The notes beneath the pieces were generated by a model that saw only the letters and a program-made list of their open reading frames with translations, was not told where the DNA came from and searched no databases. Made by a program: the position numbers and the translations under genes. DNA of 64,000 nucleotides, taken from NCBI GenBank assembly GCA_001873065.1, contig MNYM01000015.1:1-64000 (forward strand), read 5' to 3'. Shown here piece by piece: positions 33,901-42,672 of the stretch (position 1 is its first letter; the number at the start of each line of letters is the position of its first letter). This stretch comes from Flavobacteriaceae bacterium CG2_30_31_66. GTDB lineage: Bacteria; Bacteroidota; Bacteroidia; Flavobacteriales; Flavobacteriaceae.

Positions 33901-35196
33901 TTACAACAATTCCCAAGACCATAATTTATCAGAATCTTCTGCCCAGCGATCTCCAATATCTGTTCTGTAATAGCCATTATTGATAATCACATTATTGATT
34001 CTATTGTACATCATTTTTTGTGCATCTTTCATGGTATTTCCAAATCCTGAAACCAACACAGCAATTCCTGTATTTCCAGTAATCAACCATTCATCATTTA
34101 TTTTTTTTAAATGCATAGGATGAACGCCATCTTTTCCGTTCTTTTTGAAAACAACAACTGCATCTTTTGAAAATAAATCAAAGGTTTTTTTATCATCATA
34201 AGGAAAAGGAGGCACAACTATAAAAGCCCCAACTTGAAAACCTTTTTTGGTGTTTATTTTAAAATTTTTACCTGATGCAATTTTGTATAAAAAATCACCA
34301 ATTGGTTCGTTAATTCCAGCTCTTTGTATAAAAATTTGAGGATATCCAAATCTTGATGTAAATTCTAACGGATAAATCCCATTGCCATTTACAATGCAAT
34401 TGATATCTATATGACCAATAAATTGATGTTTGGCAAGTGTATTTTGAAACTTCAACAATGTAGCATTGAAAATTGGAGAATCTTTTGTCCAAAACATGCT
34501 TGTTCCCATTTCGCCAGTAGAAACGCCCAATTCTTTTGGGAATAATTTTTTATGTTCGAACGTAATATTGATGGGATATAGAAACTCTTTTCCGTTAAAA
34601 AAAGCTGCAACCGAAATTTCTACCCCTTTTACTTTTCGCTGCAATTGAAAATTTCCGAAATCATTTCCCCATGATTTTTCATAAGCTTTCAACACACGAA
34701 TCACGTCTAAACCCTCATCATCACTACCAACAAACAATAATTGTTTCAATTCTTGCGTTTCTCCACAAGGTTTTAATACATACGAATTTGGATTTAGTTC
34801 AATATAATTAACAGCATCTTTAAATGAGGTAAATTCCTTTGAAGGAATCACTTTTATTTTATGTTTTTGAAGTTCTGCTTGTCCAAAATTTCTGTCGCTT
34901 TCTAACAAATCTGTATATTCAGATCCGCCAAAAACAATTTTTCCTGATTTTCTTAAATCTGCTGCAATTTTTCCATATCCAGTGTAATCAAAAACAATAA
35001 TATCTGCCCAATCAATATGTTTTTCCCAACGAGTAACTTTGTCAACAAAACCAAAACCTATTTCTTTTGAAGATTTGTCTTCAATAAAAAATTTTATTTC
35101 ATGTCCTTCTTGTTTTATGGTGTTTACAATATCTAAAGTTTCGCCCCAACGTGAAATAAAAAGGAATTTTTTTTTCGTTTGAATATCTGATTTCAA
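33901..35196 (-). CDS. PurD-like ATP-grasp ligase
   Basis: A protein of 431 residues with the order of phosphoribosylamine-glycine ligase: an N-terminal Rossmann-like domain (KFLFISRWGETLDIV), the ATP-grasp nucleotide strand SYVLKPCGE, the metal-binding HIDINCIV and PLEFTSRFGYP, and the C-terminal barrel ending in YRTDIGDRW. It is more divergent than housekeeping PurD and has no pur genes nearby, so it may join another amino compound. I prefer TTG at 35196 because a good -7 element lies at 35230-35223; an in-frame ATG at 35268 would put that element inside the gene and add 24 atypical residues. Confidence 0.75.
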   Translation of the reverse strand: MKSDIQTKKKFLFISRWGETLDIVNTIKQEGHEIKFFIEDKSSKEIGFGFVDKVTRWEKHIDWADIIVFDYTGYGKIAADLRKSGKIVFGGSEYTDLLESDRNFGQAELQKHKIKVIPSKEFTSFKDAVNYIELNPNSYVLKPCGETQELKQLLFVGSDDEGLDVIRVLKAYEKSWGNDFGNFQLQRKVKGVEISVAAFFNGKEFLYPINITFEHKKLFPKELGVSTGEMGTSMFWTKDSPIFNATLLKFQNTLAKHQFIGHIDINCIVNGNGIYPLEFTSRFGYPQIFIQRAGINEPIGDFLYKIASGKNFKINTKKGFQVGAFIVVPPFPYDDKKTFDLFSKDAVVVFKKNGKDGVHPMHLKKINDEWLITGNTGIAVLVSGFGNTMKDAQKMMYNRINNVIINNGYYRTDIGDRWAEDSDKLWSWELL

Positions 35197-35222
35197 TGTT
35201 AAAAATGGATTTATTTTTGATA

Positions 35223-35230
35223 CAAATGTA
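35223..35230 (-). promoter_or_regulatory. Candidate -7 element deciding the ATP-grasp start
   Basis: TACATTTG on the minus strand matches TAnnTTTG. Transcription from it would begin near 35217, downstream of the ATG at 35268 and 20 bases before TTG at 35196. No clear -33 element is visible. Confidence 0.4.
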
Positions 35231-35296
35231 TATAAATATATGTGTGTTTTTGTAGAATTCCAATCCAAAATAAAACAGAAAAACTCACAAAAATTA

Positions 35297-37485
35297 TCAG
35301 TTTTTATGAGTTTTACTATTAAAAAATTTTATTAAAAATTTCCCTTTTATCTTCATTTTTGGTGGATTTGGCAATTCATCAAAACCCATATTAAAGAGCG
35401 TAAATCCAAAAACATCTGCATTTTCCTCAATAATTTTCGAAACAGGTTTTCCTGCTCCATGTCCTGCATTGGTTTCAATTCTAATCAAAGTCGGGTTATT
35501 TCCTGTTTGTTTTTCTTGCAATTCAGCAGTAAATTTAAAACTATGTGCAGGCACTACTCTGTCATCATGATCACCAGTTGTGATAAGCGTTGCAGGATAT
35601 TTTACACCTTTTTTTACATTGTGAACTGGCGAATATCCTTTCAAATAATCCAACATTTCTTTGCTGTCTTCAGCAGTTCCATAATCATAAGCCCAACCTG
35701 CACCTGCAGTAAAAGTGTGATAACGCAACATGTCTAAAACACCCACAGCTGGCAATGCAACTTTCATTAAATCAGGTCTTTGTGTCATTGTTGCACCTAC
35801 TAATAATCCACCATTTGAACCACCACTAATCGCTAAATAATCAGAGGAAGTGTAGTTGTTTTTAATCAAATATTCTGCAGCTGCAATAAAATCATCAAAT
35901 ACATTTTGCTTTTTCATTTGTGTTCCTGTATCATGCCATTTTTTGCCATATTCACCTCCACCACGTAAATTTGGAACCGCATAAACGCCACCTTGTTCCA
36001 CCCAAACTACATTTGAAATACTAAAACTTGGTGTAAGACTTATGTTAAATCCACCATAACCATATAACATAGTTGGGTTTTTTCCATTAAGTTCAATTCC
36101 TTTTTTGTGAGTAATCATCATCGGAATTTTTGTTTCGTCTTTTGAAGTATAAAAAACTTGTTTGCTCTCGTAATCGTCTGAATTAAAATTAATTGAAGGT
36201 TTCCAATAAGATTTATATTCGCCATTTGTTGGATTAAATTTGAAAGATGAACTTGGTGTATTGTAATTTGTAAATGAAAAATAAAGCTCTTTTGCATCTT
36301 TTTTGCCACTAAAACCTCCTGCAGAACCCAAACCTGGCAATTTCACTTCTCGAATCATTTTTCCATTAAAATCATATTGTAACATTTTGGTAACAGCATC
36401 TACCATATAGTCTGCGAATAAAAACCCAGCACCAGAAGTACAATTCAATACATTTTCAGTTTGTGGAATAAAATCTTTCCAGTTTTCTGGGGTTGGATTT
36501 GAGACATCAACTGTCACAACTTTTTGATTTGGTGCATTCAGATTGGTTTGTAAATATAAATTTGTTCTATGATTATCAAGCACATGAGTGTCACTATTTG
36601 TGTTGTTTAAAATCGTAATTAATTCACTTTTAGGATTTGATAAATCTTTGATAAACAATTTATTACCTGAAGTTGAAACAGCAGCAGTAATCACTAAATA
36701 CGCATTATCTTCGGTAACAGATCCTCCAACATATCTGTGTTTTTCTGATGGTTTTTCACCAAAAATTACAACATCATCTTTTTGAGAAGTTCCTAATTTG
36801 TGATAATATAATTTGTGTTGATCTGTTTTTGCAGACAATTCACTGCCTTTTGGTTTGTCATAACTTGAGTAGTAAAATCCTTCATTCTTATAAAAAGAAA
36901 CTCCCGAAAATTTCACATCAACCAAGGTGTCTTCTTTTACGTTTTTTGATTCAACATCGATAATTATAACTTTTCTCCAATCAGATCCACTCTCAGAAAT
37001 GGAATATGCAGCCGTTTTTCCATCTTCAGAAAAACTCAAACCTCCTAAAGAAGTAGAACCATCTTCAGAAAAAGTATTTGGATCTAAAAAAACTTCAGGT
37101 TCTCCATTGTCTTTTTGCCTGTAAACCACAGACTGATTTTGCAATCCATTATTTTTATAAAAATACGTGTAAACTCCTTCTTTAAATGGTGTTCCCACTT
37201 TTTCATAATTCCATAATTCTGACAAGCGATTTTTAAGTGCCTCTCTGTATGGAATATTCTTTAAATAATCGAAAGTAACTTCATTTTGAGCCTTTACCCA
37301 ATTTTCAGTTTCTGCACTTTTATCATCCTCTAACCAACGATAATTGTCGATAATTTCTGTTCCAAAAAGCGTATCAACCACTGTTTTTTTAGTAGTTTCT
37401 GGATAATTCACGATGCTATTTTTTTGATACAAGCTACTAAAATAATGCTTGCAATGAAATGGATGAAAATAAATTTTTTGTTCAT
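35297..37485 (-). CDS. Prolyl oligopeptidase (S9A) lipoprotein with a -1 frameshift
   Basis: The main frame encodes a beta-propeller (from [19 protein letters not shown]) and an alpha/beta-hydrolase domain with the full triad: Ser in [11 protein letters not shown], Asp in GDHDDRVVP and His in NAGHGAGKP. It cleaves short proline-containing peptides. The start is abnormal: a classical lipoprotein signal begins at ATG 37485 but stops at TGA 37410-37408, and the enzyme continues in the other frame after a run of seven A (37425-37419, minus strand). One more A would join signal and enzyme perfectly into a protein of about 725 residues. The open frame further upstream to 37588 has no family resemblance. 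Either a sequencing error, a real inactivating shift or slippage. Confidence 0.8.
37408..37485 (-). other. Out-of-frame lipoprotein signal of the prolyl oligopeptidase
   Basis: A 25-codon frame, [19 protein letters not shown] then six residues and a stop. It has a positively charged start, a hydrophobic core and a lipobox (LVAC). It overlaps the enzyme frame by a poly-A tract and is its natural N-terminus if one A is added. Confidence 0.75.
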
Positions 37486-37638
37486 GATAAGTTTGTTTGA
37501 AGATTGTATTAAAATTAATTGTTTTTAGACGGGATAAGTTACATAAAACCAATGATTTAAAAGTTTTTAACAAATATAAAATTCTCATTTTTATTGATAT
37601 AATTTTATAAAACCATTACATTTAGTGAAAATTTCATC

Positions 37639-37998
37639 ATGACAACACATTTAACCAAAGAAACATTTTTAGAAAAAGTATTTAATTTTGAGAAATACGA
37701 AGAATGGAAATTTGAAGGTGACAAACCCGCAATTATTGATTTTTATGCAGATTGGTGTGGGCCTTGCAAAATGATTGCACCAATTTTAGAGCAACTTTCG
37801 GATGAATATAAAGGCAAAATAGACATTTATAAAATCGACACTGAAGTTGAGCAAGAATTATCAGCAGCATTTGCAATCAGAAGCATTCCTACCATGCTTT
37901 TTTGTCCAATGGATGAAGCCCCACAAATGGCAAGTGGCGCTTTGCCAAAAGCTGAGTTGGAACGCATAATTGCAGATGTTTTGAAAGTTGTAAAATAA
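37639..37998 (+). CDS. Thioredoxin
   Basis: A 119-residue cytosolic thioredoxin. The active site DWCGPCK has Cys40 and Cys43; the cis-proline loop is RSIPTML. The N-terminal 25 residues are longer than in E. coli Trx and a small insertion (CPMDEAPQM) replaces part of the usual turn. It reduces protein disulfides with thioredoxin reductase, or acts as a specialised paralog. Divergent from the prolyl oligopeptidase and followed by the PadR operon promoter. Confidence 0.92.
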   Translation: MTTHLTKETFLEKVFNFEKYEEWKFEGDKPAIIDFYADWCGPCKMIAPILEQLSDEYKGKIDIYKIDTEVEQELSAAFAIRSIPTMLFCPMDEAPQMASGALPKAELERIIADVLKVVK

Positions 37999-38029
37999 TT
38001 TTTACAAAACTTAATCTTGTGAAAAATTA

Positions 38030-38073
38030 TATACATAAGAATTTTATGTATAGGAAAATTATGTATATATTTG
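38030..38073 (+). promoter_or_regulatory. PadR operator and promoter
   Basis: TATACATAA (38030-38038) and TTATGTATA (38044-38052) form a perfect 9-base inverted repeat with a 5-base spacer. A second exact TTATGTATA copy is at 38059-38067, 15 bases on, and runs into the -7 element TATATTTG (38066-38073). ATAC/GTAT-type dyads of this kind are the usual PadR binding sites. Binding here would block transcription, so autoregulation is likely. Confidence 0.7.
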
Positions 38074-38082
38074 CCTTCGAAA

Positions 38083-38433
38083 ATGTATTCAAAAATGGGA
38101 AATCAAAAATTATTCAAAGGCTCTTTACAAACTATTATTTTGCAATTATTGGCAAGTAATGAAAAAATGTATGGTTATGAAATTACACAAAAAGTAAAAG
38201 AATTGACCAAAGGCGAATTGAATATTACAGAAGGTGCTTTGTATCCTGCATTGCATAAATTAGAAGCGGATGGTTTGCTAGATGTTGAGGTTGCAAATGT
38301 TGGAAACAGACTCAGAAAATACTATAAACTTACTGAAAATGGCAGCAAAGAAACCGCTAATAAAGTTTCGGAAATGCAAGAATTTTTGAGAACAATGCAA
38401 CAGTTAGTAAATCCTAAATTTAGTTTGGAATAA
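38083..38433 (+). CDS. PadR-family transcriptional regulator
   Basis: A PadR winged-helix protein of 116 residues from ATG 38083 (38095 is also possible). The core reads GSLQTIILQLLASNEKMYGYE, given here as LQTIILQLLASNEKMYGY, then the recognition helix LNITEGALYPALHKLEADGLL and a wing with GNRLRKYYKLTENG. The short C-terminal helix is for dimerisation (PadR subfamily 2). It heads an operon with four paralogous membrane proteins and an ABC transporter and has a clear operator in its promoter. Confidence 0.93.
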   Translation: MYSKMGNQKLFKGSLQTIILQLLASNEKMYGYEITQKVKELTKGELNITEGALYPALHKLEADGLLDVEVANVGNRLRKYYKLTENGSKETANKVSEMQEFLRTMQQLVNPKFSLE

Positions 38434-38444
38434 AATTGACAACT

Positions 38445-39098
38445 ATGGAATTGACAAAAGAGCAAATAGAAATTGTAGAGAGTTATTTACAAAACAGAAA
38501 AGTTGAATATTTAGATTTAAAAGTCGAAATTTTAGATCACATGATTTTGGATATTGAACAATTGATGAGCAAAAATCATTCGTTTGAAAATGCACTAAAA
38601 ATGACAACTATCAAATGGGAACGTCATTTTACACAACGCTCTAGTTTTTATTTTGGAATGTTGTATTCTGAATCAAAAATTGTGGTTGATAAAGCTGTTA
38701 AAGAATTTAGGTCATATTATTTTTTGTATTTAGCAGCTTATTTATTGCCCATGTTTTTTTTAAAAAACAGTTCTATTCCTTTTCAGGAACAAGAAGCAAA
38801 TTTGATAAATAACCTATTACTTTCAGTTACTTTTTTAGCTTTGATTTACATGATTTACATCATTATTAAAACACAGCTTTCTAAACAAAAAAGTACCTAT
38901 CGTTTTATTTTAAAAACACAATATATAGCTGTTGTTTTTTTAATAATTCCTCTGTTATTAGGAGGTTTTTTAGACCATAAAGGACAACTTAGTTCAATTT
39001 TTATGTCGTTCATGAGTGGAGGAGTTATGGTGACATATATCTGTCATCATTTTTATAAAAAGCATCAAGCGGTTGTTGGTAAATATAAAATTTCATAG
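38445..39098 (+). CDS. Tandem membrane paralog 1 (PadR-linked, HAAS-like N-domain)
   Basis: A 217-residue protein from ATG 38445 (MELTKEQIEIVESYL). The first 80 residues are soluble and helical with a conserved core VEILDHMILDIEQLM; four hydrophobic segments follow at about 90-108, 120-145, 160-180 and 185-205. The core resembles the HAAS/DUF1700-type domains found beside PadR regulators, in which a short helical domain is attached to membrane helices. It is the first of four related proteins in a row and is closest to the third. It starts 11 bases after the padR stop. Function unknown; a membrane sensor that controls PadR is one idea. Confidence 0.75.
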   Translation: MELTKEQIEIVESYLQNRKVEYLDLKVEILDHMILDIEQLMSKNHSFENALKMTTIKWERHFTQRSSFYFGMLYSESKIVVDKAVKEFRSYYFLYLAAYLLPMFFLKNSSIPFQEQEANLINNLLLSVTFLALIYMIYIIIKTQLSKQKSTYRFILKTQYIAVVFLIIPLLLGGFLDHKGQLSSIFMSFMSGGVMVTYICHHFYKKHQAVVGKYKIS

Positions 39099-39100
39099 CG

Positions 39101-39772
39101 ATGGAAATCACCAAAGAACAACTTACACAAATTGATAATTATTTAACAATTTGTAATATAAAATTTGAAGATGTAAAAAAGGAGTTGGTTGATCATTTTG
39201 CAAGTATTTTAGAAATAAAATTGCAAGAAAATCCAAAGTTAGATTTTCATCAAGAACTTGAAAATATTCATAAAAATTTTGGTGAAAATGGATTTAAAGA
39301 TTTGTTAGATGAAAAAACAAAATCAGTTACGAAGCAGTTTTACAAACAATCCTTTTTAGAATTACAAAGTTTTTTTAGCATTCCAAAAATCATTCTTTCA
39401 TTAGCTCTTTTTTTTGGTTTGTGGCAATTGATGCAATGGGTTGTTGATAAGAAAACTTTTTTTGAAACCTTAAGCTTTATTTTAATTTTTCTTGGATTTA
39501 GATTGCTGTTTTTAGTAAATATCAGAAACTCTAAAAAAGTTAGTTTTTTAGCACTTGATATTACCATGAATTTTTTCAATACATTTTATGTTTGTGTAAT
39601 GATTTTCAATTTTTTTGTAAGATTTGACAAAGAATCCTTTTTAAATCCGGTTTTTATTCACACCTTATTAATTGCTTTTTTTCTACTTGCTTTATTCTAT
39701 TGGTGTGGAGAATACGTTTTTTATCAAAAGAAAAAATACGTTGAAAAAATATATCAAATGAAAAATTTGTAA
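39101..39772 (+). CDS. Tandem membrane paralog 2
   Basis: A 223-residue protein with the same layout: soluble N-domain starting MEITKEQLTQIDNYL with the core KKELVDHFASILE, then four hydrophobic segments. It differs from paralogs 1 and 3 by an extended N-domain end, HKNFGENGFKDLLDEK, which paralog 4 shares (KKFGIFGFMDVIEAK). It starts 2 bases after the preceding gene. Function unknown. Confidence 0.75.
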   Translation: MEITKEQLTQIDNYLTICNIKFEDVKKELVDHFASILEIKLQENPKLDFHQELENIHKNFGENGFKDLLDEKTKSVTKQFYKQSFLELQSFFSIPKIILSLALFFGLWQLMQWVVDKKTFFETLSFILIFLGFRLLFLVNIRNSKKVSFLALDITMNFFNTFYVCVMIFNFFVRFDKESFLNPVFIHTLLIAFFLLALFYWCGEYVFYQKKKYVEKIYQMKNL

Positions 39773-39774
39773 AC

Positions 39775-40449
39775 ATGGAAATTACCAAAGAGCAAATACA
39801 ATCCATAGAAAATCGTTTAGAAAAAAACGGATTAAATTACTGGGACATCAGAATTGAAATTCTTGATCATTTAGTTTCGGACATTGAAAATCGAATGGAA
39901 AAAGGTGAATCTTATAAAAGTGCTCTTGAATCTAGCTTTTTCAACATGAATCTTACAGGAAATTTAGAGGCTTTGAACCGAAGTAAACTTTTCGCAATTA
40001 ATAAAATAGTTAGAAAACAATATTTTAAAAGAACTCTGCAAATGGTAACAAATCCCATTGATTTATTTGTGATTTGTTTGTCTTTTTTTTGTTATTTTTT
40101 GTTGTGTAAATTTTCTAGCCTTCTTGTCTTTCAAACCACTACAATGATAATTTTACTTACTCCTTTAATTATTGGTTTGGTTTTGTATTTCAAAGAATTT
40201 TTACAAAAGAAAAAATCTGGATATTTAATTTATAGTAGCTTTTATATCTTTTTCTCTTTTTTGATGTTAAACTTATTTTTACAATTTATAAAACCTGATG
40301 GAATCATTCCTGTTTCCAAAGAAACTCAGTTATTTATCTGGTTTTTAATTACTTGTGTAAATAGTATTTTTGCTACTGCAGGAATTTTAATTCACCTAAA
40401 AACCTTAAAAAAGCTAAAAATGATAGAGAGAAAATTATTGCTAGAATGA
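39775..40449 (+). CDS. Tandem membrane paralog 3
   Basis: A 224-residue protein, MEITKEQIQSIENRL with the core RIEILDHLVSDIENRM, followed by the membrane region with four hydrophobic segments and a basic C-terminus (KTLKKLKMIERK). It matches paralog 1 most closely in the N-domain (SYKSALESSF against SFENALKMTT). It starts 2 bases after paralog 2 and overlaps paralog 4 by 4 bases. Function unknown. Confidence 0.75.
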   Translation: MEITKEQIQSIENRLEKNGLNYWDIRIEILDHLVSDIENRMEKGESYKSALESSFFNMNLTGNLEALNRSKLFAINKIVRKQYFKRTLQMVTNPIDLFVICLSFFCYFLLCKFSSLLVFQTTTMIILLTPLIIGLVLYFKEFLQKKKSGYLIYSSFYIFFSFLMLNLFLQFIKPDGIIPVSKETQLFIWFLITCVNSIFATAGILIHLKTLKKLKMIERKLLLE

Positions 40450-41153
40450 AAATAACAAATAATCAAATAGAAGATTTATACCAATTCACGCGCAAACATT
40501 TTGTATATCATTATGATGTGCAAACAGAATTGGTAGATCATTTAGCCAATGATATTGAAGAAATTTGGCTCGAAAATCCACAGTTGACTTTTGAACAAGC
40601 GAGAGATCAATCTTTCAAAAAATTCGGAATTTTCGGTTTTATGGATGTGATTGAAGCCAAACAAAAACAGATGAATAAACGCTATCAAAAAATTATGTGG
40701 CGTTTTGTAAAAGAGTGGTTTACGATCCCAAAAGTGATCACAACAACACTTATTTTTCTGAGTATTTTTAGTGTTTTAAAAATTCGACATTCAGAATATG
40801 TGTTGCTTGGAACGTTGTTTATTTTGGCAATTTTTGATTTGATTAACCTCTCCAAGTTAAGGAAAAACCAAAAAAAGAAAGAAGAAAAACTAGAGAAAGT
40901 ATTTTTATTAGAAGCCATGATTGAACAAACAAGAAATGGGTTTACAGGACTAACTTTCATCAATCTCTTTAATTTTGTAAACCTCACAAAAGCTTCTTTT
41001 AGTGATTTAGAAAATTATTGGTTGGTATTGATTTCTTTTTCAGCAACCCTGATTTTTATTTTGTTTTATGTAACTGGTTATGTAATTCCCCAAAAAGCTG
41101 AAGAACTTCTCCAAGAAACCTATCCTGAATATAAATTGGTGAAAAATCTGTAA
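40446..41153 (+). CDS. Tandem membrane paralog 4
   Basis: A 235-residue protein, MKITNNQIEDLYQFTRKHF with the core QTELVDHLANDIEEIW, FG-containing linker (KKFGIFGFMDVIEAK) as in paralog 2, then four hydrophobic segments and a charged loop (LRKNQKKKEEKLEK) between the second and third. It starts inside paralog 3's stop (ATGA). The alternation 1/3 and 2/4 suggests that a two-gene unit was duplicated. The DUF5687 permease gene follows 50 bases on. Confidence 0.75.
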   Translation: MKITNNQIEDLYQFTRKHFVYHYDVQTELVDHLANDIEEIWLENPQLTFEQARDQSFKKFGIFGFMDVIEAKQKQMNKRYQKIMWRFVKEWFTIPKVITTTLIFLSIFSVLKIRHSEYVLLGTLFILAIFDLINLSKLRKNQKKKEEKLEKVFLLEAMIEQTRNGFTGLTFINLFNFVNLTKASFSDLENYWLVLISFSATLIFILFYVTGYVIPQKAEELLQETYPEYKLVKNL

Positions 41154-41202
41154 CAATTTCATTAACAAAACTACTTATTAACCAACAACTAAACTTTTTA
41201 CA

Positions 41203-42666
41203 ATGACTGCACACTTTTTAAAGTTGGAATGGAAACAATATTTTCGTTCTTCCTATTGGCAAAAAAGTATTTTTCTCAACATATTGTTGGGATTTTTTGC
41301 ACTTTATTTTATGGCATCTTTTCTGATTATTGGCATTGGAGGTTATTATATTTTAAAAGACCAATTTCCAAACCAAGATCCATTAGTTGTTGTGAATAGT
41401 TTTTTAATGTATGTGATTATTGGCGATTTAATTTTCAGATATATCATGCAAAAATTGCCTGTCATGAATATCAAACCTTTGCTAACATTGCCTGTAAATA
41501 AAAATAAGATTGTTCATTTTATTTTGATGAAATCTGCCATTTCAATTTTCAACCTGTTTAGTTTGTTTTTTTACATTCCATTTGCAGTTGTTTTGATTTT
41601 AAATGGCTACGATTCAACAGGTGTTTTGGCTTGGTTGTTCAGCATGATTTTACTCACGCAAAGTGCTAATTTTTTCAATTTTTTAATCAACAAAAACAGC
41701 CGAGTTTTCGCAGGTTTAATTGCTATTTTGATTATTGGTTACGTCATCCATAAATTTGATATTTTCAATCTTGCAGGATTTATTGGTGAAGGTTTTGATG
41801 CGGTTTATAATAATCCAGTTTATGCACTTATATTTCTTGTTTTGTTGATTTTTTTATACAATTTTAACTACAGACAATTGCGAAATGAAGTGTATTTAGA
41901 TGCATTAATTTCTCAAGAAGTAAAATTTGCAAAATCAGCTGATTTGTCTTTTACAGATAGATTTGGTGATATTGCGCCTTTTGTAAAAAATGATTTGCGA
42001 TTAATGATGAGAAATAAACGCACAAAATCATCACTTTGGATGTTGTTAATGGGTTTATTATATGAGGTTTTTTATACGCAACCAATTTATGCTGATATGG
42101 AAGTGATATTTGTTTTGGTGGGCATTTTTTCTACAGGAATTTTCTTGATGAATTTTGGACAATTTATTCCTGCTTGGGACAGCAGTTATTATAAAATGTT
42201 GATGAGTCAAAATATCAAATATGAACGCTATTTAACCTCGAAATTTATGTTAATGACCATTAGTATTGTAGTACTTTTTATACTCGGAATTCCTTATGTG
42301 TATTTTGGATGGAAAATTTTAGCAGTTCATTTTGCAGCCATGATTTATAATATTGGTGTTAATACACATGTGATTTTATTTGGAGGATCTTTCAACCGAA
42401 AAAAAATAAATTTAGATGAAAAAGCCGCTTTCAATTATCAAGGAACAGGAGCTGTGCAATGGTTGATTGGAATTCCATTAATGCTTTTTCCAATGGGACT
42501 TTTTTGGTTGATAAGTTGGTTGATCAACTTTGAATCTGCAGTAATTACCTTACTAATTTTAGGTTTTGCAGGCATTGCTTTACACAAAAATTTAATGACA
42601 ATTATTACCAAAAAATACCAAGATTCAAAATACAAAATGATTCATGCTTTTAATCAAGAAAACTAA
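41203..42666 (+). CDS. DUF5687 ABC-type membrane permease
   Basis: A 487-residue integral membrane protein with about 10-12 hydrophobic segments. The N-terminus HFLKLEWKQYFRSSYWQKS and the middle VKNDLRLMMRNKRTKSSLWM are the features by which I recognise the DUF5687 family, a Bacteroidota permease class placed next to an ABC ATPase. It resembles two fused ABC-2-type halves. With the ATPase 6 bases downstream it should form an exporter. Substrate unknown. Confidence 0.85.
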   Translation: MTAHFLKLEWKQYFRSSYWQKSIFLNILLGFFALYFMASFLIIGIGGYYILKDQFPNQDPLVVVNSFLMYVIIGDLIFRYIMQKLPVMNIKPLLTLPVNKNKIVHFILMKSAISIFNLFSLFFYIPFAVVLILNGYDSTGVLAWLFSMILLTQSANFFNFLINKNSRVFAGLIAILIIGYVIHKFDIFNLAGFIGEGFDAVYNNPVYALIFLVLLIFLYNFNYRQLRNEVYLDALISQEVKFAKSADLSFTDRFGDIAPFVKNDLRLMMRNKRTKSSLWMLLMGLLYEVFYTQPIYADMEVIFVLVGIFSTGIFLMNFGQFIPAWDSSYYKMLMSQNIKYERYLTSKFMLMTISIVVLFILGIPYVYFGWKILAVHFAAMIYNIGVNTHVILFGGSFNRKKINLDEKAAFNYQGTGAVQWLIGIPLMLFPMGLFWLISWLINFESAVITLLILGFAGIALHKNLMTIITKKYQDSKYKMIHAFNQEN

Positions 42667-42672
42667 AAAACG

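Noticed and set aside
37486-37588. N-terminal extension of the prolyl oligopeptidase frame
   Set aside because: The extra residues are cysteine- and tyrosine-rich in the part that covers the signal frame and show no family resemblance. The overlapping lipobox signal at 37485 explains the region better.
38445-41153. Assembly duplication of one membrane gene
   Set aside because: The four proteins differ strongly outside a short N-terminal core, so they are old paralogs, not a repeated assembly error.
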